Source of the DNA: Alloalcanivorax marinus
GTDB lineage: Bacteria > Pseudomonadota > Gammaproteobacteria > Pseudomonadales > Alcanivoracaceae
Direction: 5' to 3'
Assembly: GCF_016785095.1 (NCBI RefSeq)
Contig: NZ_JAEKJB010000001.1
Location: forward strand, 343,098-407,097
DNA length: 64,000 nt
Made by a program: the position numbers and the translations under genes. The notes beneath the pieces are model-generated. The model was not told where the DNA came from. It did not search any database and was given only the letters and a program-made list of their open reading frames with translations. Positions within the stretch are counted from its first letter, which is position 1. Each line of letters opens with the position of its first letter. This document shows, in pieces, positions 1 to 7,427 of this stretch.

Positions 1-875
1 TCGGGGAAGTCGCCGAAGATGAGCCAGCCGATGAGGACGGCGGAGACCATTTCCATGTAGCTCACTGGGGCGAGGATGGGGGCGGCGGCGTATTCGAAGG
101 CGCGGATGATGAGGAAGTGGGCGAAGGCGCCGATGGCGCCCATGAGCACCATCAGGGCCCAGCCGGCGGGGTCCGGGGCGCGCCAGGTGGCGGGGACGAT
201 CAGGCTGAGCACGGCGAGGCCGAAGACAGCGGTGTAGAGCAGGGTTACCGAGGGGCGGCCGCTGCCGGCGAGGCGGCGGGTGGTGAGTTGGTAGAAGGCG
301 TAGCTGAGGCCGGCGCCGAGGGCCAGCAGGCTGGCCCAGTGGAAGGCGCCGACGCCGGGGCGGATTACCACCAGGGTGCCGGCGAAGCCGATCGCCACGG
401 CGATCCAGCGGCGCGGGCCGGCGCGTTCGCCAAGGATCAGCGGCGCCAGGGCGGTGCTGGCGAGGGGGCCGATGAATACCAGGGCCAGGGCGTTGGCCAT
501 GGGCAGGTACGCCAGGGCGCCGAAGTAGCCCAGGGTGGTGAGCAGCAGGCAGGCGCTGCGCAGGGTCTGCATGCCCAGGTGGCGGGGGATCAGGTCACGG
601 GGGCGCAGGCGCCAGAGCAGCAGCGCGCCGAGCAGCAGGAAGTGGAACAGGTAGCGGGCCCAGGTGACCTGGACCACGTGGTACTGCTCGCTGAGGGACT
701 TGGCCAGGCCGTCCATGAGCGGCAGGGTCATGACGCCGGCGGCCATCAGGGCAATGCCCAGCCAGGGCCTGGGCGGTCGGCTGCCGAGCGCCGTGGCGGG
801 CGGGCCCGGCGGCGCCGGCGGCGGAGTGGTCGGCGCCCGTGGCGGGTAATTCGGCGCCCGTGGCGGATAACTCAA
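1..875 (-). CDS. EamA/DMT-family transporter, 3' end outside window
   Basis: The minus strand is open from a TTG at 875-873 to the left edge and encodes a hydrophobic protein of the drug/metabolite transporter (EamA) type, with repeated membrane segments and the family-like stretches ANALALVFIGPL and LILGERAGPRRW. It would export small metabolites across the inner membrane; the substrate cannot be told. No ATG lies in frame before the middle of the first membrane helix. The TTG overlaps the stop of the upstream peroxidase gene, so translational coupling is the simplest reading. The N-terminal tail before helix 1 is about 30 residues, proline-rich, and contains YPPRAP twice, from a DNA direct repeat at about 842-870. 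The gene is cut by the window edge, so its C-terminus is not seen. Family confident, start codon moderate. Confidence 0.75.
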   Translation of the reverse strand, partial: MSYPPRAPNYPPRAPTTPPPAPPGPPATALGSRPPRPWLGIALMAAGVMTLPLMDGLAKSLSEQYHVVQVTWARYLFHFLLLGALLLWRLRPRDLIPRHLGMQTLRSACLLLTTLGYFGALAYLPMANALALVFIGPLASTALAPLILGERAGPRRWIAVAIGFAGTLVVIRPGVGAFHWASLLALGAGLSYAFYQLTTRRLAGSGRPSVTLLYTAVFGLAVLSLIVPATWRAPDPAGWALMVLMGAIGAFAHFLIIRAFEYAAAPILAPVSYMEMVSAVLIGWLIFGDFP

Positions 876-1741
876 AGCGCCGCCAGCCACTCCTGGGTGG
901 GGGCGTACCACCAGGAGCTGGTCACCGGGTGGGTGAAGTCCAGCATGCGGTCGCGGACGCCGTCCTCGGTGAGGCCGTACATGCGCCGCAGCAGGTAATC
1001 GAAGCGGTCCAGTTCGCAGCTGAAGGCGAGGAAATACAGGCCGTGCTCGGTGGTGGAGCCGTAGGGCACGGAGCGGCGCCAGATTTTCTGCGGCACGCCG
1101 TCGCGGTCCACGTCGGTGCGTCCCACGTGGGCGTTGTCCGGCATGCGTTCATCGTCGAATTCCACGGCATCGGCTTTGGTGCGGCCGAACACGTTTTCCT
1201 GCTCGGCCACCGGCATTTTGTGGAAGTCCTCCAGACCGCCGTGCACCCATTTCTGGCTGAGCACCCAGCTGCCGCCGGCGGCGGGATGGGGATCAGGGAT
1301 AATGGCGGCCTGGCGGGCGGCCTCCCCTTCCGGGTTGCCGATGCCGTCGACGAATCCGCTCAGGTCGCGCAGGTCGTGGTAGACGAAGGCGTCCACTTCC
1401 AGTTGCAGGGCCAGCTCATCGCGCAGTTGCCGGTGCACCGCCAGGCCGGTGTCGAACAGGTCGCCGCGGTTGTCGGCCTGCACCCAGACGAACAGGTCAC
1501 CCTGGGTGGCGGGTACCTGGCCTTCCAGGTAGAAAGCGGGAAAATCAAACTTCGAGGACAGACGCGACCACAGCCCGGGGCCGAAGGCCACCAGTACCGG
1601 CGTGCGCTCACCGGCCAGGGCCAGGGCCTGGCGCAGGGCCCGGCGGATGCGGTCTTTGTCGTGGCCGCCACCGAGGGCGTATTCGAGAAACAAATGCTGG
1701 GTGTAGCTGCGGTCGAAAATCCCCGCCTGATGCTCTGACAC
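872..1741 (-). CDS. DyP-type heme peroxidase (YfeX-like)
   Basis: 289 residues, the usual length of the short cytoplasmic DyP peroxidases. The family signature GFVDG is at residues 129-133 with the catalytic Asp at 132. The probable proximal heme ligand His205 lies in HVGRTD, and Arg223 in WRRSVPYG matches the distal arginine region. The family reduces peroxides with a heme cofactor; E. coli YfeX also acts on porphyrinogens. No signal peptide or encapsulin-targeting tail is evident (the C-terminus is EWLAAL), so a soluble cytoplasmic enzyme is inferred. It is transcribed away from plsB and overlaps the start of the following DMT transporter, suggesting a two-gene unit. The physiological substrate is unknown. 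Confidence 0.9.
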   Translation of the reverse strand: MSEHQAGIFDRSYTQHLFLEYALGGGHDKDRIRRALRQALALAGERTPVLVAFGPGLWSRLSSKFDFPAFYLEGQVPATQGDLFVWVQADNRGDLFDTGLAVHRQLRDELALQLEVDAFVYHDLRDLSGFVDGIGNPEGEAARQAAIIPDPHPAAGGSWVLSQKWVHGGLEDFHKMPVAEQENVFGRTKADAVEFDDERMPDNAHVGRTDVDRDGVPQKIWRRSVPYGSTTEHGLYFLAFSCELDRFDYLLRRMYGLTEDGVRDRMLDFTHPVTSSWWYAPTQEWLAAL

Positions 1742-1888
1742 CTGGCTTCCCCCTTGTCTTGTATTGAATCATTGAGGTCGGGATTCTACGGCGCCGTGAC
1801 AGCCGCGCGCCAGTGCGACATACGGTGGTGCGCGAGACCGCTCTCCTTAGGTAGAATCGGCGGTCCATTCGCCACGATTTTGGCCCCT

Positions 1889-4435
1889 ATGACGCCCTGG
1901 TTAGGACTGGACCGACTTTTCTTCCTGTTGATCCGCGCGTTCATGCGCCTGTGCACCCGGATCCGGGCACTGCCCGGCGATCCGGAAGAACTGCAGCTGG
2001 ATCCCAATAAACCCGTGGTGTATGTGCTGCGCGACCGCTCCGTGGCGGACGCCGCGGTGGCGGACCAGGCGGCGCGGCGGCTGGGCCTGAGCGCGCCCAA
2101 GGCATCGCTGACCCTGGGCAAGCAGCATCTGTCGCGCAGCTATTTCCATGTCTACAAACGCGAGATGTCGGTGGCGCGACAGCGCCGGGCGATCACCCCC
2201 GCGCGGCTGCAGCGGCTGGTGGCGGGGCTCAAACAGAACGCCGAGCTGGACGTGCAGCTGGTGCCGGTATCCGTGTTCTGGGGTCGTCAGCCGGAGAAGG
2301 AAAGCTCCCTGTGGCGGATCATCTTCTCCAACAACTGGTCGCCGCCGGGCCTGATCAAGAAATTCCTGATCATCCTGACCCAGGGTCGGGATCTGTACGT
2401 GCAGTTCAGCCCGCCGGTGTCCCTGCGCCAGGTGATGGATCAGTGCCGCTCCGACGACCAGGTGGTGCGCAAGACCTCGCGCATTCTGCGCGTGCATTTC
2501 CGGCGCCAGCAGGAGGCGGCCATCGGGCCGGACCTGTCCCACCGCCGCACGCTGAGCTACGCCATCATGGAGGCGCCCTCGGTGCGCGAGGCGATCGCCG
2601 AGGCCGCCGCCGAGAACAACGAGAGCGAGGATAAGGTGATGGCCCGCGCCCGGGGCTATGCCCTGGAGATCGCGGCGGACTATTCGCACACCGTGATCCG
2701 TGCCCTGGAGCTGTTTCTCAACTGGCTGTGGAACCGGCTTTACGACGGCATCCGCCTGTACAATCTTGAGCACCTGACCCAGGTGGCCCGCGACCACGAA
2801 GTGATCTACGTGCCCTGCCACCGCAGCCACATCGACTACCTGCTGCTCAGCTTCGTGGTCTACCGCAATGGCCTGGTGCCGCCGCACATCGCCGCCGGCA
2901 TCAACCTGAACCTGCCGGTGGTGGGCACCATCCTGCGCCGGGGCGGTGCCTTCTTCATGCGCCGCAGCTTCCGCGATAACCCGCTCTACGCGGCGGTGTT
3001 CTACGAATACCTGCACAGCATCACCACCCGGGGCTTTTCCATCGAGTATTTCGTGGAGGGTGGCCGCAGCCGCTCCGGGCGCATGCTGCAACCGCGCACC
3101 GGCATGCTGGCGATGACGGTGCGCAGCTTCCTGCGCGACGCGCGCAAGCCGATCGCCTTCGTGCCGGTGTACATCGGCTACGAAAAGGTGATTGAAGCCA
3201 GCACCTACATGGGCGAGCTGGGCGGCGGCAAGAAGAAGAAGGAATCGATATTCCGCCTGGTGAAATCCCTGAAAGTGCTGCGCAGCCACTTCGGCCAGGT
3301 GCACGTGAACTTCGGCGAGCCGATCAAGCTGGTGGACTATCTGGACGATCACCGGGAGGGCTGGCGCAACGAGGAACTGAGCGTCAACGAGACCCCGGAC
3401 TGGTTCAAGCACACCATCAACGACCTGGGCCGCGACGTGGTCACCGGCATCAATGCCGCCGCCGTGGCCAACCCGGTGAACCTGATCAGCCTGGCGCTGC
3501 TGGCCACGCCCAAGCACACCATGGATCTGCAGCAGCTGCGCCAGCAGTTGCAGCTCTACATCAATCTGCTCGGCGAGGCGCCCTACAGCGACACCGCCCG
3601 CCTGGCGGAGACCGACGCCGAGACCATCATCGAGTACGGCCTGGAACACGAGTTCCTGATCCGCGTGGCGCACCCACTGGGCGACGTGGTCACCACCGAT
3701 CCCAAGACCGCCCTGCAGATGGCCTATGTGCGCAACAACAGCCTGCACCTGTTCATCCTGCCCGGGCTGATCTGCTCGCTGTTCCTCAACGCCCGGAGCA
3801 TCAGTCTGGACGTGCTGCAGAGCATGATCGCCCTGCTCTACCCGTTCTTCCGCAACGAGTATTTCCTGCACTGGCGCGAGGACCAGGACCTGACCTCGGC
3901 GGTGGAGCGCATCGCCACGGTGCTGGAGGAACACGGCCTGGTGAACCGCGAAGGCGACTGCCTGCACGGCGTCGCCATCCACACCCACGCCTCGGACATG
4001 CTCGCCCACCTGGGTCAGACGGTGATGCCTTCCCTGGAGCGCTACTACCTGACCATCCGCCTGCTGGTGCAGTACGGCGACGGACGGCTCACCGCCGACC
4101 AGCTCGGCGACCTGGCCCACCACACCGCCCAGCGGCTGTCGCTGCTGTATGAGTTCAACTCACCGGAATTCTTCGACAAGGTGGTGCTGCGCAACTTCAT
4201 CCGCCAGTTGCTGGACACCGAGCTGGTGTGGCTGGACGACGACGATCAGTTGCACTTTGGCGACAACCTGCGCGCCCTGGACGACGAGGCCCGGCGCATT
4301 CTCAGCCCGGACATCAGCCAGGCGATCCAGCGCGTCACCCGGGTGCCGCAGTTGGAGGAAGCCCTGGCCCGCACCGCCGAAGAGGAACAATCCGCGGACG
4401 CCAACCCGGCGAAAGGCACTGAGGCGGGCAAATAG
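1889..4435 (+). CDS. plsB: Glycerol-3-phosphate acyltransferase
   Basis: Membrane-associated enzyme that acylates sn-glycerol-3-phosphate at position 1 with acyl-CoA or acyl-ACP, the first step of phospholipid synthesis. From ATG 1889 the product is 848 residues, close to E. coli PlsB (about 807). The frame is open upstream to 1754, but those extra 45 codons lack family character, and the product from 1889 begins MTPWLGLDRL. The acyltransferase HX4D motif is His311-Asp316 in HRSHID, followed by the GAFFMRR, FVEGGRSRSGR and FVPVYIGYE blocks characteristic of the family. The stop is followed by short tandem repeats and a REP element rather than a clear terminator. Codon use matches its neighbours. 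Confidence 0.96.
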   Translation: MTPWLGLDRLFFLLIRAFMRLCTRIRALPGDPEELQLDPNKPVVYVLRDRSVADAAVADQAARRLGLSAPKASLTLGKQHLSRSYFHVYKREMSVARQRRAITPARLQRLVAGLKQNAELDVQLVPVSVFWGRQPEKESSLWRIIFSNNWSPPGLIKKFLIILTQGRDLYVQFSPPVSLRQVMDQCRSDDQVVRKTSRILRVHFRRQQEAAIGPDLSHRRTLSYAIMEAPSVREAIAEAAAENNESEDKVMARARGYALEIAADYSHTVIRALELFLNWLWNRLYDGIRLYNLEHLTQVARDHEVIYVPCHRSHIDYLLLSFVVYRNGLVPPHIAAGINLNLPVVGTILRRGGAFFMRRSFRDNPLYAAVFYEYLHSITTRGFSIEYFVEGGRSRSGRMLQPRTGMLAMTVRSFLRDARKPIAFVPVYIGYEKVIEASTYMGELGGGKKKKESIFRLVKSLKVLRSHFGQVHVNFGEPIKLVDYLDDHREGWRNEELSVNETPDWFKHTINDLGRDVVTGINAAAVANPVNLISLALLATPKHTMDLQQLRQQLQLYINLLGEAPYSDTARLAETDAETIIEYGLEHEFLIRVAHPLGDVVTTDPKTALQMAYVRNNSLHLFILPGLICSLFLNARSISLDVLQSMIALLYPFFRNEYFLHWREDQDLTSAVERIATVLEEHGLVNREGDCLHGVAIHTHASDMLAHLGQTVMPSLERYYLTIRLLVQYGDGRLTADQLGDLAHHTAQRLSLLYEFNSPEFFDKVVLRNFIRQLLDTELVWLDDDDQLHFGDNLRALDDEARRILSPDISQAIQRVTRVPQLEEALARTAEEEQSADANPAKGTEAGK

Positions 4436-4448
4436 CCCGCCGCGCCTT

Positions 4449-4490
4449 AGTTAACAGTGAACAGTTAACAGTGAATAGTTAATAGCTAAC
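4449..4490. repeat. 14-bp tandem repeat, three units, in an AT-rich patch
   Basis: Three consecutive 14-mers: AGTTAACAGTGAAC, AGTTAACAGTGAAT and a diverged AGTTAATAGCTAAC. Units 1 and 2 differ at one base. The patch is AT-rich in an otherwise very GC-rich setting and sits just after plsB. The remainder of the 4436-4659 gap holds a REP pair (4569-4653) and no gene that I can support. Confidence 0.85.
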
Positions 4491-4568
4491 TTCAAAACAC
4501 CGTTGCAGAAACGCAGGGCAGGCGCTGCGGGTTCGCAAGGCCTGCGCGCGGTCAGTGCCGCCGGGCTG

Positions 4569-4653
4569 ATCGCGACTGAAGTCTCTCCTACGGACCCTCT
4601 CCCTGCGGAGAGACACAAGGAGCGACTGGGCGGCATTCCGCTTCAGTCGCGAT
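4569..4653. repeat. REP pair between convergent plsB and rsmJ
   Basis: Inverted pair of REP units. The left unit is slightly degenerate (CTGAAGTCTCTCCTAC instead of GTCGC). The right unit is the longer variant, with GGGCGGCATTCCGCT inserted between the stem halves. It lies between two convergent genes, where it could act as a transcript-end hairpin. Confidence 0.85.
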
Positions 4654-4659
4654 CGGCCT

Positions 4660-5409
4660 CTAAGCCGGCGACAACGGCATATAAACATCGAAGCGTACGG
4701 TTTTGCCTTCGTGGCCGTGGTGCGGCGCCACGCCGGCCAGGGGCGGCGCCTTGCGGGGGCGCTTCACCACCACGCGGCGGGCGTTCCGGGCCCGGGCCAG
4801 GGCCAGCAGCGCCGCCTCTTCCTCCAGGTCCGGATAAGCGCACAGCGTCTGCAGCCATTGCAGATCCTGCTTCACGGCGGCGCTCTTGGCCCGCGCCGGG
4901 AACATGGGGTCCAGATACACCGCGTGCCAGGGCCCGGCGGGCAATGCCACCTCGGTGGCCTCGCCGGCGGGCAGCAGGGTCAGACGCGCCGCCAACTCGG
5001 TGTCGGCGGCCCGGGCCAGGCCGTCCGCCAGCAGCGCCTGCAGTGCCGGCTGGCGCTCCACCAGGGTCACCGGAAAACCGGCGGCGGCCATCAGGGCGGC
5101 GTCGCGGCCCAGGCCGGCGGTCAGATCCAGCACCCGGTCAATACCGTCCCGGGGCTTGCCCAAGGCCTTGATCAGGCGCTCATGGCGGGCGCGCTCGGCG
5201 GCCAGCCGGTAGCCCTGGCGGCCGCCGAGAAAATCCACCTTGAGCGGCGCGGCGCGGGCCGCCGGGTCCCACAAACTGAGGGCGCCATCGTCACCGGCCG
5301 GGCCCAGCACCAGGGCGAAACCCCGCTCCCGCGCCTCGGCCACCGTGGCCACCGGCGCGCCGCCGGCCACCGCCGGGGCACCGGGCAGGCAGCCCACCGC
5401 CGCGCTCAT
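4660..5409 (-). CDS. rsmJ: 16S rRNA (guanine1516-N2)-methyltransferase
   Basis: 249 residues from ATG 5409, which overlaps the uppP stop codon (ATGA), so the pair is translationally coupled. It is a class I SAM-dependent methyltransferase. The SAM-binding motif I is VLDLTAGLGRDA at about residues 93-104, and the catalytic-loop motif YLDPMFP is at about 165-171; both are characteristic of RsmJ/YhiQ, which methylates G1516 of 16S rRNA. The C-terminal KRPRKAPPLAG stretch also fits the family. A longer upstream reading of this frame runs inside uppP and is not genuine. The gene ends seven bases from a REP element. Confidence 0.92.
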   Translation of the reverse strand: MSAAVGCLPGAPAVAGGAPVATVAEARERGFALVLGPAGDDGALSLWDPAARAAPLKVDFLGGRQGYRLAAERARHERLIKALGKPRDGIDRVLDLTAGLGRDAALMAAAGFPVTLVERQPALQALLADGLARAADTELAARLTLLPAGEATEVALPAGPWHAVYLDPMFPARAKSAAVKQDLQWLQTLCAYPDLEEEAALLALARARNARRVVVKRPRKAPPLAGVAPHHGHEGKTVRFDVYMPLSPA

Positions 5410-6203
5410 ACGAACCAGATAAAGAGAATGGCGCCCAGCAACAGGCGGTAGACCATGAACGGCAGCATGCCGAGCCGGTCCAGCAGGCGCAGGAAGAAGA
5501 CGATGGTCAGGTAGGCGGTGATCGCGCTTACCGCCACGCCCAGGGCCATATGGGCCCAATCCACCGCCTGCTGGCTTTCGATCAGGTCCTTGGTCTTGAG
5601 CAGGCCGGCGCCCAGAATCACCGGCACCGACATCAGGAACGAAAAGCGCGCCGCGTCCTCGCGGCGGAAGCCCAGCGCCAACGCCGCGGTAATGGTGATG
5701 CCGCTGCGCGAGGTGCCGGGAATCAGCGCCACCGCCTGGGCCAGCCCGATCAGCAGGGCACTGCCCACGCCCACCTGATCCACACCCCGGCGCCGGGCAC
5801 CGAATACGTCCGCCAGCCACAGGGCGACGCCGAACACCACCGTGGTGGTGGCGATCACCGCCGCCGAGCGCAGCTCGTTCTCGATCAGGTCCTTGAGCAG
5901 AAAGCCCGCCGCCACCGCCGGAATGGTGGCCAGCACCACCAGCAGGCCCAGGCGCAGGTCAGGGTTCATGCGCCGTTCCACCAGGCCCTGGCCGGCACCC
6001 CGGGTCATGCCCCACAGATCCCGGCGGTAGTAAACCACCACCGCCAGCAAGGTGCCCAGATGCACCGCCACGTCGAACGCCAGCCCCTGGTCCGGCCAGC
6101 CCAGCACCTGGGAGGGCAGAATCAGATGGGCGGAACTGGAGATCGGCAGGAATTCCGTCAGTCCCTGAATCAGCGCCAGGATCAGCGCCTGGAAATTGTC
6201 CAT
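5406..6203 (-). CDS. uppP: Undecaprenyl-diphosphatase (BacA/UppP)
   Basis: 265-residue polytopic membrane protein that dephosphorylates undecaprenyl pyrophosphate to recycle the lipid carrier for peptidoglycan and other envelope glycans; overexpression is known to give bacitracin resistance. The two family signatures are present: GLTEFLPISSSAH at residues 14-26 (catalytic glutamate region) and PGTSRSG at 162-168. It lies 12 bp downstream of a thioesterase gene and overlaps rsmJ, so the three form a minus-strand operon. Confidence 0.95.
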   Translation of the reverse strand: MDNFQALILALIQGLTEFLPISSSAHLILPSQVLGWPDQGLAFDVAVHLGTLLAVVVYYRRDLWGMTRGAGQGLVERRMNPDLRLGLLVVLATIPAVAAGFLLKDLIENELRSAAVIATTTVVFGVALWLADVFGARRRGVDQVGVGSALLIGLAQAVALIPGTSRSGITITAALALGFRREDAARFSFLMSVPVILGAGLLKTKDLIESQQAVDWAHMALGVAVSAITAYLTIVFFLRLLDRLGMLPFMVYRLLLGAILFIWFV

Positions 6204-6215
6204 TCAATGATTTCC

Positions 6216-6650
6216 TTATTCCTCGGCGGTGATCTGGTAGCCGCTGAGGAATTCCGGCGGCATGCGGCGCGGCTTGCCGGAATCCAGGGCCACGCACACC
6301 CATTTGGTGCGCCCGCGCAGCAGGGTCAGGCCGTCGCTTTCGCGCACGATCTGGTAACGGCGGGTGATGGTGATGCGCTGGTCGTTTTCCACGATCCAGG
6401 TACCCACCCGCAGGGTCTCGCCCTGGTAGGCCGGGGCCAGGTAGTCCACCTCGGTGTGGCGCGCCACCATGCAGCGGTTGAGGCGCTGGTATTCATCCCA
6501 ACCCAGCCCCAGCACCTGGGTGTGCTGCCAGGCAATCCTCTCCATGTAACGCAGGTACTCGGTGTTGTTCACATGGCCGAGCACATCGATGGATTCCGGC
6601 GCCACCACCACTTGCAGCTCGTGAACATCCGGCAGGTCCCATTCGATCAT
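6216..6650 (-). CDS. 4HBT hot-dog acyl-CoA thioesterase (YbgC/FadM-like)
   Basis: 144 residues, a single hot-dog domain. The motif DVLGHVNNTEYLRYME (Asp at about 22, then GHVNN) is the active-site signature of the 4-hydroxybenzoyl-CoA thioesterase group that includes YbgC and FadM. It would hydrolyse acyl-CoA thioesters in the cytoplasm; chain-length preference cannot be read from sequence. A good Shine-Dalgarno (AGGAG, 7 nt spacing) supports the ATG at 6650. It is the first gene of a unit with uppP and rsmJ. Confidence 0.88.
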   Translation of the reverse strand: MIEWDLPDVHELQVVVAPESIDVLGHVNNTEYLRYMERIAWQHTQVLGLGWDEYQRLNRCMVARHTEVDYLAPAYQGETLRVGTWIVENDQRITITRRYQIVRESDGLTLLRGRTKWVCVALDSGKPRRMPPEFLSGYQITAEE

Positions 6651-6674
6651 TTCGTTTCTCCTTGGCGTGGCGCG

Positions 6675-6734
6675 ATCGCGGCTGAAGCCGCTCCTACGGG
6701 GCGTTTACGCGGTAGGAGCGGCTTCAGCCGCGAT
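6675..6734. repeat. REP inverted pair (GC stem variant)
   Basis: Two REP units face each other with CTAC and GTAG innermost. The stems read GCGGCTGAAGCCGC rather than the commoner GCGACTGAAGTCGC, a compensated A-T to G-C change. Located between tsaB and the thioesterase gene. Confidence 0.9.
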
Positions 6735-6746
6735 CCAGCGCCGAAA

Positions 6747-7427
6747 TCATACTACCCGGTCACGCAGGTAGACCGGCTGCGCCTGTTCCGCCGGTACCGT
6801 GAGGCCGGCGGCCACCAGCGGCGCCGCCAGCCGGGCCACCGCCGAGGCCCGCGGCGCGGCGGCCTCGTCCACCTCCGCCAGAGTCACCCGGGTGGCGATG
6901 CGCTCCCGATAAACCGCGCCGGAGCCGGCCAGCAGCCAGTCGCCACCGTCCAGGGCGGGCACGTCGTCCGGGTCGAACAGGCCATCCGCCAGCAGCGCCT
7001 CGACGCGCTCGCCCTGACCGTTGCCGCCCGCGTAACAGTGGTAGGCACCCAGATACAGCTCGCCCATGCGCGCGTCGAAGGCCGCCAGTACCCGTGGCCG
7101 GCCCGGGTGGGCGTCGAAGGCGGCCAGCGCGCAGGCGGCCAGAGTGGAGACGCCGGCCACCGGCAGGTCGCGGGCGAACGCCAAACCCTGGATCACCGAG
7201 GTGGCCACGCGCACGCCGGTAAAGGCGCCCGGGCCCTGGCCGAACGCCAGGGCATCCAGGGCGGCCAGGCCGATACCGGCCTCGGCCAGCAGTTCATCCA
7301 CCAGCGGCAGCACCCGCTCGGTCTGGCGGCGGGCGCCGGGTTCGAAGCGCTCCAGCACCTCGCCGTCCCGGTAGAGCGCCACCGAACAGGCGTCGGTGGC
7401 GGTTTCAATGGCCAGAATGTGCGTCAT
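6747..7427 (-). CDS. tsaB: tRNA t6A threonylcarbamoyltransferase complex subunit TsaB
   Basis: 226 residues from ATG 7427. TsaB is an ASKHA-fold protein that partners TsaD and TsaE to make N6-threonylcarbamoyladenosine at A37 of ANN-decoding tRNAs. The N-terminal ILAIETATDACSVAL and the FGQGPGAFTGVR block (about residues 65-80) are typical. The start codon lies 23 bp inside the end of the upstream helicase gene, indicating coupling. A longer reading frame upstream belongs to the helicase region. Confidence 0.95.
   Translation of the reverse strand: MTHILAIETATDACSVALYRDGEVLERFEPGARRQTERVLPLVDELLAEAGIGLAALDALAFGQGPGAFTGVRVATSVIQGLAFARDLPVAGVSTLAACALAAFDAHPGRPRVLAAFDARMGELYLGAYHCYAGGNGQGERVEALLADGLFDPDDVPALDGGDWLLAGSGAVYRERIATRVTLAEVDEAAAPRASAVARLAAPLVAAGLTVPAEQAQPVYLRDRVV

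Noticed and set aside
4491..4568. Possible tRNA-like fold around GCGGGTTCGCAAGGCC
   Set aside because: The GGTTCGCA resembles a T-loop, but no cloverleaf, anticodon arm or CCA-proximal stem can be assembled.
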